Assembly: GCF_001458775.1 (NCBI RefSeq)
Contig: NZ_CZPZ01000032.1
Coordinates: 62,001-126,000 of the forward strand
Origin: Candidatus Nitrospira nitrificans
GTDB taxonomy: Bacteria > Nitrospirota > Nitrospiria > Nitrospirales > Nitrospiraceae
Length of the DNA stretch: 64,000 nucleotides
Direction of reading: 5' to 3'
Shown here: one piece after another, positions 56,637-64,000 of the stretch
Numbering within the stretch: the first letter of the stretch is position 1
Layout of the letters: each line of letters starts with the position of its first letter
Program-made: the position numbers and the translations under genes
Notes under the pieces: generated by a model
What the model saw: only the letters and a program-made list of their open reading frames with translations
Told to the model about the DNA's origin: nothing
Databases searched by the model: none

Positions 56637-57845
56637 ATGACCGCCATTCTTTCCACCCTCATGATCAGAACCTTCGCCGGCACCGGCGAATCTGGTTATG
56701 CGGGAGACGGGGGACCTTCGATACAAGCCCGTTTGAACGAGCCAAAAGGCGTGGCGATCGATTGCCATGGCAATGTCTATGTGGCCGATTCGGAAAACCA
56801 TGTCGTTCGGAAGGTCGATCGCGCGACCGGTATTATCTCAACGGTAGCCGGCATGTCCGGCGAGGGCCGGATGAGTTCGGCTGTGCAACGGAGCGCACCC
56901 ACACAGCTCGCGGATGAAGATCCTTTGGCCGATGATACCGACAAACTCAGTCACGCCAAATTTACGCAGCAAGCGGATGTGAGCGGCACAGTCCGGTATT
57001 GGACGAATCAAGCAGCCTCATCTCCCAGGCGGCATGGCGGAGATGGCGGGATCGCGGTGAGCGCGCTGCTTAACTTTCCTACGGCAGTCGCGGTGGATCG
57101 GGAGGGGAATCTGTATATCGCGGATACCATGAACCATCGTGTGCGGGTGGTCGATGCCGGCACCGGGATTATTTCGACCGTGGCCGGAACCGGTCAGGCC
57201 ACATTCTCCGGTGACGGCGGTCCCGCCGACCAGGCTGCGCTCAACGAACCGGCGGCGCTGGTCATTGACGATGCGGGCCGACTCTATATCGCCGATCAAA
57301 GCAACCATCGTGTAAGGATGGTAGATCTCAAGACCGGTGTGATTCAGACGATTGCGGGAACCGGCGCCGCGGTGTACGACGGCGATGGGAAGCCTGCCGC
57401 AAACACGGCACTGTCAGGCCCCAGTGGATTGGCCCTGACGGCGGACCGACTCTACGTCGCCGATACGTTCAACGGCCGAGTGCGATGCGTCGAGCTTTCG
57501 TCAGGGTTGATGACCACGGTGGCCGGCGACGACGGAGTCTATCGGTATGAGTCGCCGTCGGATGCGCCGTCAGCCAGTCTTTCACGCCCGACCGGAATCG
57601 CCTTGGATCATCAGGGGCATCTCTTTCTGACCGATTCAGACAATCACGTCATCCGGCGGTGGGATTGGGAATCGAGTGTGGCCGTCTGCGTGGCGGGGCA
57701 AGGAGTTCCCGGCTATTCCGGTGACGGCGGTGTCGCACGAAAAGCAAGTCTGTGTTACCCATTCGGCATCGTTGCGGATCGCGACGGAGCGTTGCTGGTG
57801 GCCGACACGTTTAATCATCGTATTCGCGTATTGGTATCGGAGTGA
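56637..57845 (+). CDS. NHL-repeat beta-propeller protein
   Basis: The 402-residue protein is built of five to six NHL repeats with the pattern LNEPKGVAIDCHGNVYVADSEN, NHRVRVVD, GIISTVAGTG, FSGDGGPADQAAL. Such propellers bind proteins or ligands. No signal peptide or enzyme motif is seen. A stretch around residues 75-130 is less regular and may be a loop or a degenerate blade. It lies between the last repeat element and asd. Confidence 0.85.
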   Translation: MTAILSTLMIRTFAGTGESGYAGDGGPSIQARLNEPKGVAIDCHGNVYVADSENHVVRKVDRATGIISTVAGMSGEGRMSSAVQRSAPTQLADEDPLADDTDKLSHAKFTQQADVSGTVRYWTNQAASSPRRHGGDGGIAVSALLNFPTAVAVDREGNLYIADTMNHRVRVVDAGTGIISTVAGTGQATFSGDGGPADQAALNEPAALVIDDAGRLYIADQSNHRVRMVDLKTGVIQTIAGTGAAVYDGDGKPAANTALSGPSGLALTADRLYVADTFNGRVRCVELSSGLMTTVAGDDGVYRYESPSDAPSASLSRPTGIALDHQGHLFLTDSDNHVIRRWDWESSVAVCVAGQGVPGYSGDGGVARKASLCYPFGIVADRDGALLVADTFNHRIRVLVSE

Positions 57846-57852
57846 GCGCTTC

Positions 57853-58875
57853 ATGATGAAGAAGAAATCAGGGTATACGGTGGCGGTTCTAGGCGCGACC
57901 GGAGCGGTTGGGCAAGAAACGCTGGAGATTTTAGAAGAGCGCAAATTTCCGCTCGCCGGCCTCCGGCTCTTCGCGTCCAAGCGGTCGGCCGGCGAAGTCA
58001 TGACCTGCCAGGACAAGGAGTGGATAATCGAAGAGTTGACGGAATCGTCTTCCTTTGCCGGAGTAGATCTTGCGTTTATCTCGGCCACTGATGCCATCAG
58101 CAAAGAGTACGGCCAGCGATTGGGGGCGGCGGGAATCGTCGTCATCGACGATAGCGCCGTGTTCCGCATGGATGATCAGGTTCCCTTGGTGGTCCCCGAA
58201 GTGAATGCCGCCGCGTTAGGCCTGATGCCTCGAGGAATCGTGGCCATTCCAAACTGCACGACTACTCCGTTGGTGATGGCGCTCAAGCCCCTTCATGACG
58301 CGGTGGGGGTCAAGCGTGTGGTGGTCACGACCTTTCAGTCCGTTTCGGGAACAGGCACGGCGGCGATGGATGAGCTGATGGAGCAAACGAAAGATCTCTT
58401 AGCGTTTCAGGACATCAAAACGGAAGTCTATCCGTACCAGATCGCTTTCAATCTGTTGCCGCACATCGGCTCGTTTAACGAGGGGGGGGACTGTTCGGAA
58501 GAGGTGAAGATTGCCAAAGAAACTCGAAAGATTCTCAATGCGCCGGCCCTTCGGGTCACCGCCACGACGGTACGAGTTCCCGTGCTGCGCTGCCATTCTG
58601 AGGCGATCAATGTGGAATTGGAGCGTCCCTTGAAGGCAAACGAAGCGCGGGCTGTGCTCGCGGCCATGCCCGGTGTGATTGTCTACGACGATCCAGTCAA
58701 GAAACTATACCCGATGCCGTTGGATGCGACCGGAAAGGATGAAGTCTATATCGGTCGCGTGCGGGAGGATGAATCGATTGCGAACGGCCTCAATCTGTGG
58801 GTGGTCTCCGACAATCTTCGCAAAGGAGCCGCTCTGAATGCCATTCAGATCGCGGAATGTCTGGTGAATGGCTAG
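57853..58875 (+). CDS. asd: Aspartate-semialdehyde dehydrogenase
   Basis: The 340-residue enzyme has the NADP motif VAVLGATGAVGQETLEIL, the catalytic Cys135 in AIPNCTTTPLVMAL and the His-containing VRVPVLRCHSEAINVELE. It makes aspartate semialdehyde for lysine, threonine, methionine and peptidoglycan precursors. ATG 57853 or 57856; the in-frame stretch back to 57676 lies in the NHL gene. Confidence 0.96.
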   Translation: MMKKKSGYTVAVLGATGAVGQETLEILEERKFPLAGLRLFASKRSAGEVMTCQDKEWIIEELTESSSFAGVDLAFISATDAISKEYGQRLGAAGIVVIDDSAVFRMDDQVPLVVPEVNAAALGLMPRGIVAIPNCTTTPLVMALKPLHDAVGVKRVVVTTFQSVSGTGTAAMDELMEQTKDLLAFQDIKTEVYPYQIAFNLLPHIGSFNEGGDCSEEVKIAKETRKILNAPALRVTATTVRVPVLRCHSEAINVELERPLKANEARAVLAAMPGVIVYDDPVKKLYPMPLDATGKDEVYIGRVREDESIANGLNLWVVSDNLRKGAALNAIQIAECLVNG

Positions 58876-58932
58876 CGCTGCGCGCGGTATCGCCAGACTG
58901 CTTGCATGCGCCGCTCATTGGGATGAACGTCG

Positions 58933-59187
58933 ATGCCGGAATGGACTACGCTTGGCAAGGTCTTAATCGGAATAGGGCTTGGAATCGTTGCGCTCGGGGT
59001 TCTGTTGGTCGTTGTGGAGCGGATTCCTGGCTTCGCGAACGTCTTCAGTTGGCTCGGCAAGCTCCCGGGCGACATTTCCATCAAGCGTGACAATTTCAGC
59101 TTCTATTTTCCCATCGCGACAAGTATTGTCCTCAGTATCCTTCTGAGTCTGCTATTCTATCTTGTAGGATGGCTCTTTCGCCGATGA
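58933..59187 (+). CDS. DUF2905 small membrane protein
   Basis: The 84-residue protein has two membrane segments (about 8-30 and 60-82) joined by the family signature GLFSWLGKLPGDI-like loop, here FSWLGKLPGDISIKRDNFSFYFP. Function unknown. Its stop overlaps an ATG of the next gene. Confidence 0.85.
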   Translation: MPEWTTLGKVLIGIGLGIVALGVLLVVVERIPGFANVFSWLGKLPGDISIKRDNFSFYFPIATSIVLSILLSLLFYLVGWLFRR

Positions 59188-60407
59188 TAGCCGCGCGGCT
59201 CCGGGCCGGCGCAGCGGGATTGGGGTTCTGCCTCGGCTCGATCATGACGCCGGAGGCCTGGGCTGCGCAATCGATTCGCGTGCTGTTGGCGTCGGATGTT
59301 CAGCAGCTGGAAGTCCATACCGATCAGACCATTTGGGTGACGGATGAACATGATCAGGCGTGGTCCTATCGACCTGTGCTACGGATTAAGGTGAGCGGCC
59401 ATGCGTTGATCCTCAACGGCAAACCGGTGGTCAGCGATCAGTTGACGTTACGGGCCGGGAATCACGACCTCAAGCTCCGGCTGAATGGGAACGGCAGGAG
59501 GACCGTGCTTCATGCCGGTGATGACAAGGGCAGCCTGCAAATCAGCGGAGTGATCCAGCTTCTCCGGCGGGGGAAGGGACGGCTCCTGGTCAATCACGTC
59601 GATGTGGAAGAGTATGTCAAAGGGGTCGTGCCGGCGGAGGTCAATTCTGCCTGGCATCCTGAAATGTTGAAGGTGCAGGCCATCGCTACCCGGACCTATG
59701 CGCTGTATCAACATATGCTCAGTGCCAGACGGGATTACGATGTCGTTGCCGGTATCCAAGATCAGGTCTATCGTGGCCGTCACGGTATCGATGAGCGGGT
59801 GATCCAGGCCGTAGAATCGACGAGAGGCTTGGTGGTGACCCATGAGGGTGCCCCGATCTATGCCGCGTTCTCTTCGACCGCCGCCGGGATTACGGAAGAC
59901 GCCATGATCGTGTGGTCGAAGGATCTTCCATATTTGAAGGGCGTGGAGTGCCCGTTCGATCTCGAGTCCCCGTATTATCAGTGGAAGGCTTCCGTCAAGA
60001 TCGACTCCTTGGAGAAGAATTTGCGGCAACAAGGATTTATGGTGGGAACCATCTCGGCTATCACACCGCTCGCCTATAGCCGCGCCGGACGAGTGGCGAC
60101 CCTGCGGATTGCGCACTCAAGCGGGGAATTGACACTACGGGGCGAAGATCTGCGCAAAGCCGTGGGGTATACGGTGGTGCCCAGTACGCAATTTGTAGTT
60201 GAGTCGGTCGGGCAGGACGTCGTTTTCTCAGGCTACGGAGCCGGTCATGCGGTCGGTCTTTGCCAGTGGGGCGCGAAGGAGCTGGCGGAGCTGGGATATT
60301 CGTTTTCGAGCATTCTTGGCTACTACTATCCTGGGACGGAGCTTCAGGATGCGTCATTGACTCATGCACCTTCTGTGCTTCCGACCCCTGCGGCCTCTCC
60401 ATCCTAG
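59184..60407 (+). CDS. SpoIID/LytB-domain exported protein
   Basis: The protein of about 407 residues has a signal peptide and the SpoIID core: VEEYVKGVVPAEVNSAWHPEMLKVQAIATRTYAL, here split as EYVKGVVPAEVNSAWH and AIATRTYALYQ, then GYGAGHAVGLCQWGAKELAE near the end. SpoIID-type enzymes are lytic transglycosylases acting on peptidoglycan; in non-sporulating bacteria the role is cell-wall remodelling. ATG 59184 is coupled to the DUF2905 stop; ATG 59169 is an alternative. Confidence 0.9.
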   Translation: MIAARLRAGAAGLGFCLGSIMTPEAWAAQSIRVLLASDVQQLEVHTDQTIWVTDEHDQAWSYRPVLRIKVSGHALILNGKPVVSDQLTLRAGNHDLKLRLNGNGRRTVLHAGDDKGSLQISGVIQLLRRGKGRLLVNHVDVEEYVKGVVPAEVNSAWHPEMLKVQAIATRTYALYQHMLSARRDYDVVAGIQDQVYRGRHGIDERVIQAVESTRGLVVTHEGAPIYAAFSSTAAGITEDAMIVWSKDLPYLKGVECPFDLESPYYQWKASVKIDSLEKNLRQQGFMVGTISAITPLAYSRAGRVATLRIAHSSGELTLRGEDLRKAVGYTVVPSTQFVVESVGQDVVFSGYGAGHAVGLCQWGAKELAELGYSFSSILGYYYPGTELQDASLTHAPSVLPTPAASPS

Positions 60408-60619
60408 CCCACACTATTCATGAGTGCTTCTACTGCAACCGCCGATACGCCGCTACGACCATCTTGGCCGCCAACTTCGCGCGGCCAGTGGGCAGGCTCG
60501 CCCTTCGTAGCCTCGACATACAGTTTCAAGTATGCCTCGGCTACCTCAGGACTCCGCATGCCCGTCTCGCTTGGCGTCTTGGCGGTTTCGTCACGAACCA
60601 TCATGAATACTGTGGGCTG

Positions 60620-61639
60620 ATGCACCTCTCCGAGTTCGACTTTCCCTTCGATCCATCTTTGATCGCGTTGCAGCCGGTTAGTCCTCGTGACCGCGCGCGA
60701 TTGTTGGTTGTAGATCGAGCAACCGAACGACTAACCCACCGGCATATTGCCGATCTCCCGCTAATATTGAAGCCGGGTGATCTTCTGGTCGTCAACGATA
60801 CAAAGGTGATGGCCGCGCGAGTGCCGGGAATCAAGAAACCGATTGGAACACCGGTCGAGATTCTGTTCGTGAGGGAGCTCAGCGAAGGGCGGTGGGAAAT
60901 CATGGTCAAAGGCTCATTCCGGATCGGCCAGGTCATCGAATTTGATCAACAGTCCCGCGCAACCATTGTGAAACGTGATGCGACGGGTACCGAGGTGATC
61001 GTGGAGAGCCCGGCGCCGGTCACCAGACTGCTTCAAGAACGAGGAGTCATGCCGCTTCCGCCGTACATCAAGCGTACGCCGATCCACGAGGATCGCCGGT
61101 GGTATCAGACGGTCTTTGCCAAACACGAGGGCGCGATTGCCGCACCGACTGCCGGGCTCCACTTTACTGAAGACCTGTTTCAACGACTGAACGTGTCGGG
61201 TATCAAAATCGCGGCGGTGACTCTCCATGTTGGTCCTGGCACATTCAAGCCGGTAACGACCGAGCGGATTGAAGATCATCAGATGGGAGCTGAAGCGTTC
61301 ACAATCAGCGAAGGTACTGCGAGAGCGATCCAGAAGACCAAACAAGCCGGTGGTAGGGTGGTGGCTGTCGGCACAACGGTTGTTCGTACGCTTGAAACGG
61401 TTGCGAAAGAGAAGAGAGAGATCGTTCCGATGTCCGGCGAGAGCCGGCTCTTTATTACCCCAGGGTTTCAGTTCAAGGTCGTCGATGCCGTCATGACGAA
61501 CTTTCACCTTCCGCGGACCACCTTGTTGATGCTGGTGTCGGCGTTCGCCGGAATAGAGCCGATGCGCAAGGCGTATGAGGAGGTGGTCAAGGAGCGGTAT
61601 CGTTTCTACAGCTACGGCGACGCGATGCTGATCCTGTAA
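60620..61639 (+). CDS. queA: S-adenosylmethionine:tRNA ribosyltransferase-isomerase
   Basis: The 339-residue enzyme makes epoxyqueuosine on tRNA. Hallmarks are LSEFDFPFDPSLIALQP, DLLVVNDTKVMAARV, AAPTAGLHFT and VDAVMTNFHLPRTTLLMLVSAFAG, with LHVGPGTFKPV between. The frame is open back to 60260 but overlaps the SpoIID gene; ATG 60620 gives the family start. Confidence 0.95.
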   Translation: MHLSEFDFPFDPSLIALQPVSPRDRARLLVVDRATERLTHRHIADLPLILKPGDLLVVNDTKVMAARVPGIKKPIGTPVEILFVRELSEGRWEIMVKGSFRIGQVIEFDQQSRATIVKRDATGTEVIVESPAPVTRLLQERGVMPLPPYIKRTPIHEDRRWYQTVFAKHEGAIAAPTAGLHFTEDLFQRLNVSGIKIAAVTLHVGPGTFKPVTTERIEDHQMGAEAFTISEGTARAIQKTKQAGGRVVAVGTTVVRTLETVAKEKREIVPMSGESRLFITPGFQFKVVDAVMTNFHLPRTTLLMLVSAFAGIEPMRKAYEEVVKERYRFYSYGDAMLIL

Positions 61640-61790
61640 ATTTTACCAGTCCGTTGACTCTCTTCTTCTTCTTCCTTCTCTTCTGCATCCCTGCCTGATT
61701 ATGCCGGGATGAATCTGCGAGCGATGTCAGGCATGAGTGTTGACTTATCATTGGGCGGGAGTACCACGCCTACATCTCTCTGCAGGACAG

Positions 61791-61821
61791 TCAAGCTGAG
61801 CCTATGCTCAGCTTGATTTTT
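61791..61821 (+). terminator. Rho-independent terminator after queA
   Basis: A perfect 11-bp stem (TCAAGCTGAGC with its complement) around a CTAT loop is followed by five T residues. It lies about 150 bp past queA. Confidence 0.85.
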
Positions 61822-61873
61822 CAGCTTCTAAGGCATGCCCTAATCGAAAGTATTAGTAGAGAAGGAGGCCTGT

Positions 61874-62072
61874 ATGGCAAAGGTCAAAGCCGAGGCATTA
61901 GAATTGATCAGGAAACTGCCTGATGATGTGACCACTAGCGGGATCATGGAGGAGCTGTTTTTTTAAGCAGCAGGTGGAAAAGGCCTTCAAGATGTGGCTG
62001 AGGGACGCGTCCTAACTCAAATAGAGTTTGATGGAAAGAATCGTTCAGTGGCGCAAGTCCGCTGGTCGCTGA
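61874..62072 (+). pseudogene. Decayed RelB-like antitoxin gene
   Basis: A good GAAGGAGG ribosome site precedes ATG 61874, which reads AKVKAEALELIRKLPDDV and then GIMEELFF before TAA at 61964. Removing one T from the seven-T run (61958-61964), adding a G near 61982 and removing a G near 62033 restores KQQVEKGLQDVAEGRVLTQI and then DERIVQWRKSAGR, a typical antitoxin of toxin-antitoxin pairs. Three indels in 200 bp mean it is not functional as read. Confidence 0.75.
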
Positions 62073-62315
62073 CCGCTGGGGACGATCTTCAGGAGATCGA
62101 AGACTTTATTGCACGCGATTCCATTCTTCATGCGATCACGTTCGTTGAACGCATCGTCGAATCCACCGAAACGCTACTCAAAACACCCCAATTGGACGCA
62201 TCGTTCCGGAGTTCGATCGTCCAGACCTCGAGAAGTGATCTTCCGAAATTACCGCATTGTCTACCTCGTCCAAGACGACGCAGTGTTCATTCTTCGCATT
62301 GCCTATGGATCATGA
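62048..62315 (+). pseudogene. Decayed RelE/ParE-type toxin gene
   Basis: It starts at a GTG overlapping the antitoxin end and reads VRWSLTAGDDLQEIEDFIAR and VERIVESTETLLKTPQL. Single missing bases near 62193 and 62233 then break the frame. With them restored the product would continue GRIVPEFDRPDLREVIFRNY and RIVYLVQDDAVFILRIAYGS, the RelE/ParE core and C-terminus. The order antitoxin-toxin with overlap is typical. Confidence 0.8.
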
Positions 62316-62480
62316 GATCTTCTCGCACTCGTCCGTCGAGAACCTTGAGAGATTAGCGGCTAACCGAGTCTGCGGTTTCTAGTTGTCGTGTCAACAACGT
62401 TATGCCAGCGCTGAAAGCTGAACGGTACTGCCTGAAATAAAATAGTAGATCCGGGGCAGGAACTCGTCTTTTACAACGCT

Positions 62481-63179
62481 TTACAGCAATTCTCTGCGGA
62501 TGGTGATCGGCAGTTTGGCTTTCATGGATTGCTGGAATGAAACGAGCGCGCGTTGTTGTTTCTGCAACAGCATGTCATCCAACACTCGCTGCTTGGCTTC
62601 TGCCGCCTTAGCCTGATCAGAATCTTGTGGTCTGGTCATGAGGGACTGCCCTTCGGCAATCTCCGCAGGGGTCAGCGCGACGGAATCCCGGACGATCATC
62701 CGAGCCTTATTCGCCAAAACCTCTTGGTGCTGGATCGCCTCAAACGAGGCTGGGGTAAGGTGATTCGCGGCGAGGATGCGCTTGTAAAGCTCCGGGTCGA
62801 AGGCGCCGTTTTTCTGAAAGACCGGCGTTTGCATGATCAGCTCACGTAAATCGGCATCAGAGACCCGCACGCCCATTTCTTCAGCCGCAATGATCCAGAT
62901 ACGACTATCAACCAGTTGTCCGACGACGAATTCCTTGAACTCTTCTTCTTTGAAATCGGTCTTGACGTTGTCTTTGTAGATGCGGTGCATGTTTTCGTAG
63001 GTGCGCTTAAATTCGTCAAGAGAGACCGATTGATCCCCAACCTTGGCGACGGGTCCGCCGGCCTGTTCGCCGAATCCCCACCAGCCCATCGTAATCACGA
63101 ATGCAACCGCCAAGAGTCCCATGATGGACTTAAGAAGCCAAGGATAGTTGTGAGCGGCATCGCGCATTGTCTTGATCAT
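62481..63179 (-). CDS. Membrane-anchored SurA-N-domain protein (PpiD-like, no PPIase domain)
   Basis: The 232-residue protein has one N-terminal membrane anchor (LLKSIMGLLAVAFVITMGWWGF) and a SurA N-terminal chaperone domain (VGDQSVSLDEFKRTYENMHR, LVDSRIWIIAAEEMGVRVSD, DLRELIMQTPVFQKNGAFD). This matches the first part of PpiD but the parvulin domain is absent. It should act as a periplasmic holdase near the translocon. Confidence 0.82.
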   Translation of the reverse strand: MIKTMRDAAHNYPWLLKSIMGLLAVAFVITMGWWGFGEQAGGPVAKVGDQSVSLDEFKRTYENMHRIYKDNVKTDFKEEEFKEFVVGQLVDSRIWIIAAEEMGVRVSDADLRELIMQTPVFQKNGAFDPELYKRILAANHLTPASFEAIQHQEVLANKARMIVRDSVALTPAEIAEGQSLMTRPQDSDQAKAAEAKQRVLDDMLLQKQQRALVSFQQSMKAKLPITIRRELL

Positions 63180-63381
63180 CTGAAGCCTCTTCCTTTTGTG
63201 AAGCCAACAGTGTACTTATGGGTGAAGCGGAAGGCAAGAGTCGTTTCCAGCGTAGATGTTCGGATATGGAATCAATAGCCGGGTATGGGAGTGCACAGAG
63301 CATCGCATCTTTTTTCAGGAATGTCCTGAGACGATTCAGAGTGGCTCCGAAAACAACTCTCTAAAAAAGATTGTACTTTGT

Positions 63382-63410
63382 TTGTGCAAGTTGACGCATT
63401 TTGTTATACT
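63382..63410 (+). promoter_or_regulatory. Candidate promoter of the RDD gene
   Basis: TTGTGC (63382-63387) and TATACT (63405-63410) are 17 bases apart, 25 bases before the start codon. The -10 box is good and the -35 fair. Confidence 0.5.
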
Positions 63411-63435
63411 TTGCCACTAATTAGAAGGAGATCCC

Positions 63436-63894
63436 TTGGCAGGGGAGGGGCTAACCTCGACGGCGCTGCAGGCAAGAGTCTATCCGAAGGCCCATGTCCT
63501 GAATCGGTTCATTGCGAAGCTAATCGATTTGTTCATTGTCGTCGCTGCCGGCGAAATCGCTCCTCCGGTCGGCTTTCTTTCCGGATTGGCTTACATTCTG
63601 ATTGCCGATGGGTTCGCGGGTGGAAAAAGTATCGGCAAACGGTTGGTTGGTTTGCAAACCATGCGATTGGATGGTCCGGATACGGCTAGTTTCCGAGAGT
63701 CGATCATCCGAAACCTTCCGCTGGGTGGCGCACAGATCGCGTATGCGGTTCCGTACATCGGATGGCTTGTCGCGCTCGCCATTTTAGCGTTTGAAAGTTT
63801 TTTGATCATTGGGAATGAGCAGGGTCGTCGGCTTGGCGATGAAGTCGCAAGGACTCACGTGTTGGACGCCGGTCAACTTTCGATCCCGGATTAG
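63436..63894 (+). CDS. RDD-family membrane protein
   Basis: The 152-residue protein has the RDD start (NRFIAKLIDLFIVVAAGEI, with Arg and Asp) and three hydrophobic segments, with GKSIGKRLVGLQTMRLDG between the first two. TTG 63436 is chosen because a strong AGAAGGAG lies directly upstream. RDD proteins are small membrane proteins, some with Na+/H+ antiport activity; the role here is unknown. Confidence 0.85.
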   Translation: MAGEGLTSTALQARVYPKAHVLNRFIAKLIDLFIVVAAGEIAPPVGFLSGLAYILIADGFAGGKSIGKRLVGLQTMRLDGPDTASFRESIIRNLPLGGAQIAYAVPYIGWLVALAILAFESFLIIGNEQGRRLGDEVARTHVLDAGQLSIPD

Positions 63895-63963
63895 GTACGT
63901 CGTACACGAAGGACACAGACCGAGCGTTGGATCGCTCGGCTTCATGATGAAGGGAGAGACGCC

Positions 63964-64000
63964 GTGGGGTTTCCGGGAAACATGTTTGGGTGGTTCTCCG
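63964..64000 (+). CDS. Possible start of a gene cut by the window end
   Basis: A GTG at 63964 follows GGGAGAGA and opens a frame (GFPGNMFGWFS) that runs off the window. Too short to identify. Confidence 0.25.
   Translation, partial: MGFPGNMFGWFS

Noticed and set aside
60404-60625. A 73-codon minus-strand frame in the gap between the SpoIID gene and queA
   Set aside because: It fills the gap and looks protein-like, but has no convincing ribosome site or family, and it overlaps the queA start; left out as too weak.
63918-63942. CCGAGCG...CGCTCGG hairpin after the RDD gene
   Set aside because: There is no T-run behind it, so it is not called as an intrinsic terminator.

Overview
The window reads as a chromosomal segment of a Nitrospira-type nitrite oxidiser (phylum Nitrospirota). 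Three things point there: a bacterial 20S proteasome operon whose tagging protein is UBact rather than Pup, a five-subunit 2-oxoacid:ferredoxin oxidoreductase of the kind used in the reductive TCA cycle, and the overall gene style (ATGA-coupled genes, moderately high GC). The genus assignment is inference; no 16S rRNA gene is present.

Layout. 1-7.2 kb is accessory: a Sel1-repeat secreted protein, small lipoproteins, a thermonuclease-like protein and a DUF2235 (Tle1-like) hydrolase with a lipoprotein behind it. 7.5-11.3 kb holds a HIT hydrolase with a coupled secreted protein on the minus strand, then an overlapping HD-domain/YjbQ/HtrA run on the plus strand. 11.4-18.1 kb is the complete proteasome system: ATPase ring, Dop, UBact, PrcB, PrcA and PafA. 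18.3-20.2 kb has a membrane protein, a YheT hydrolase and tRNA-Asn. 20.2-24.5 kb is the oxidoreductase operon (minus strand, order E-A-B-G-D). 24.8-26.9 kb has a TPR protein, a YciI protein and a DUF2203 protein. 27.4-32.3 kb carries rho, rpmE, prfA, prmC and murA.

32.3-40.2 kb is a histidine operon (hisG-D-B, then H, a lipoprotein gene, A, F, IE). It is interrupted between hisB and hisH by about 1.6 kb of foreign-looking DNA: a BrnT/BrnA toxin-antitoxin pair, a second diverged copy of the hisB 3' end, a lipoprotein gene with an internal stop, and a decayed HepT/MntA pair on the other strand. 40.2-47.5 kb has hinT, dnaG, rpoD, a CAT-anticodon tRNA, a zinc-ribbon protein, RNase HIII, an M48 protease and the RNase P RNA. 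47.7-58.9 kb is branched-chain amino-acid synthesis (ilvB, ilvN, ilvC, then leuA, leuB) with psd/pssA phospholipid genes, a cupin protein, an NHL protein and asd. 58.9-64 kb has DUF2905, SpoIID-like, queA, a decayed RelBE-like pair, a SurA-N membrane protein and an RDD protein.

Most unusual signals. (1) leuA is preceded by what looks like a complete T-box leader (Leu CUC specifier, T-box, terminator), outside the Gram-positive groups where these are common. (2) A 126-bp palindromic element has landed inside stem I of that T-box; related copies occur at about 18.1, 53.0, 55.2 and 56.4 kb. (3) The toxin-antitoxin island in the his operon carries a duplicated hisB tail at its edge. (4) Three toxin-antitoxin modules carry single-base indels or stops, while the core genes around them are intact.
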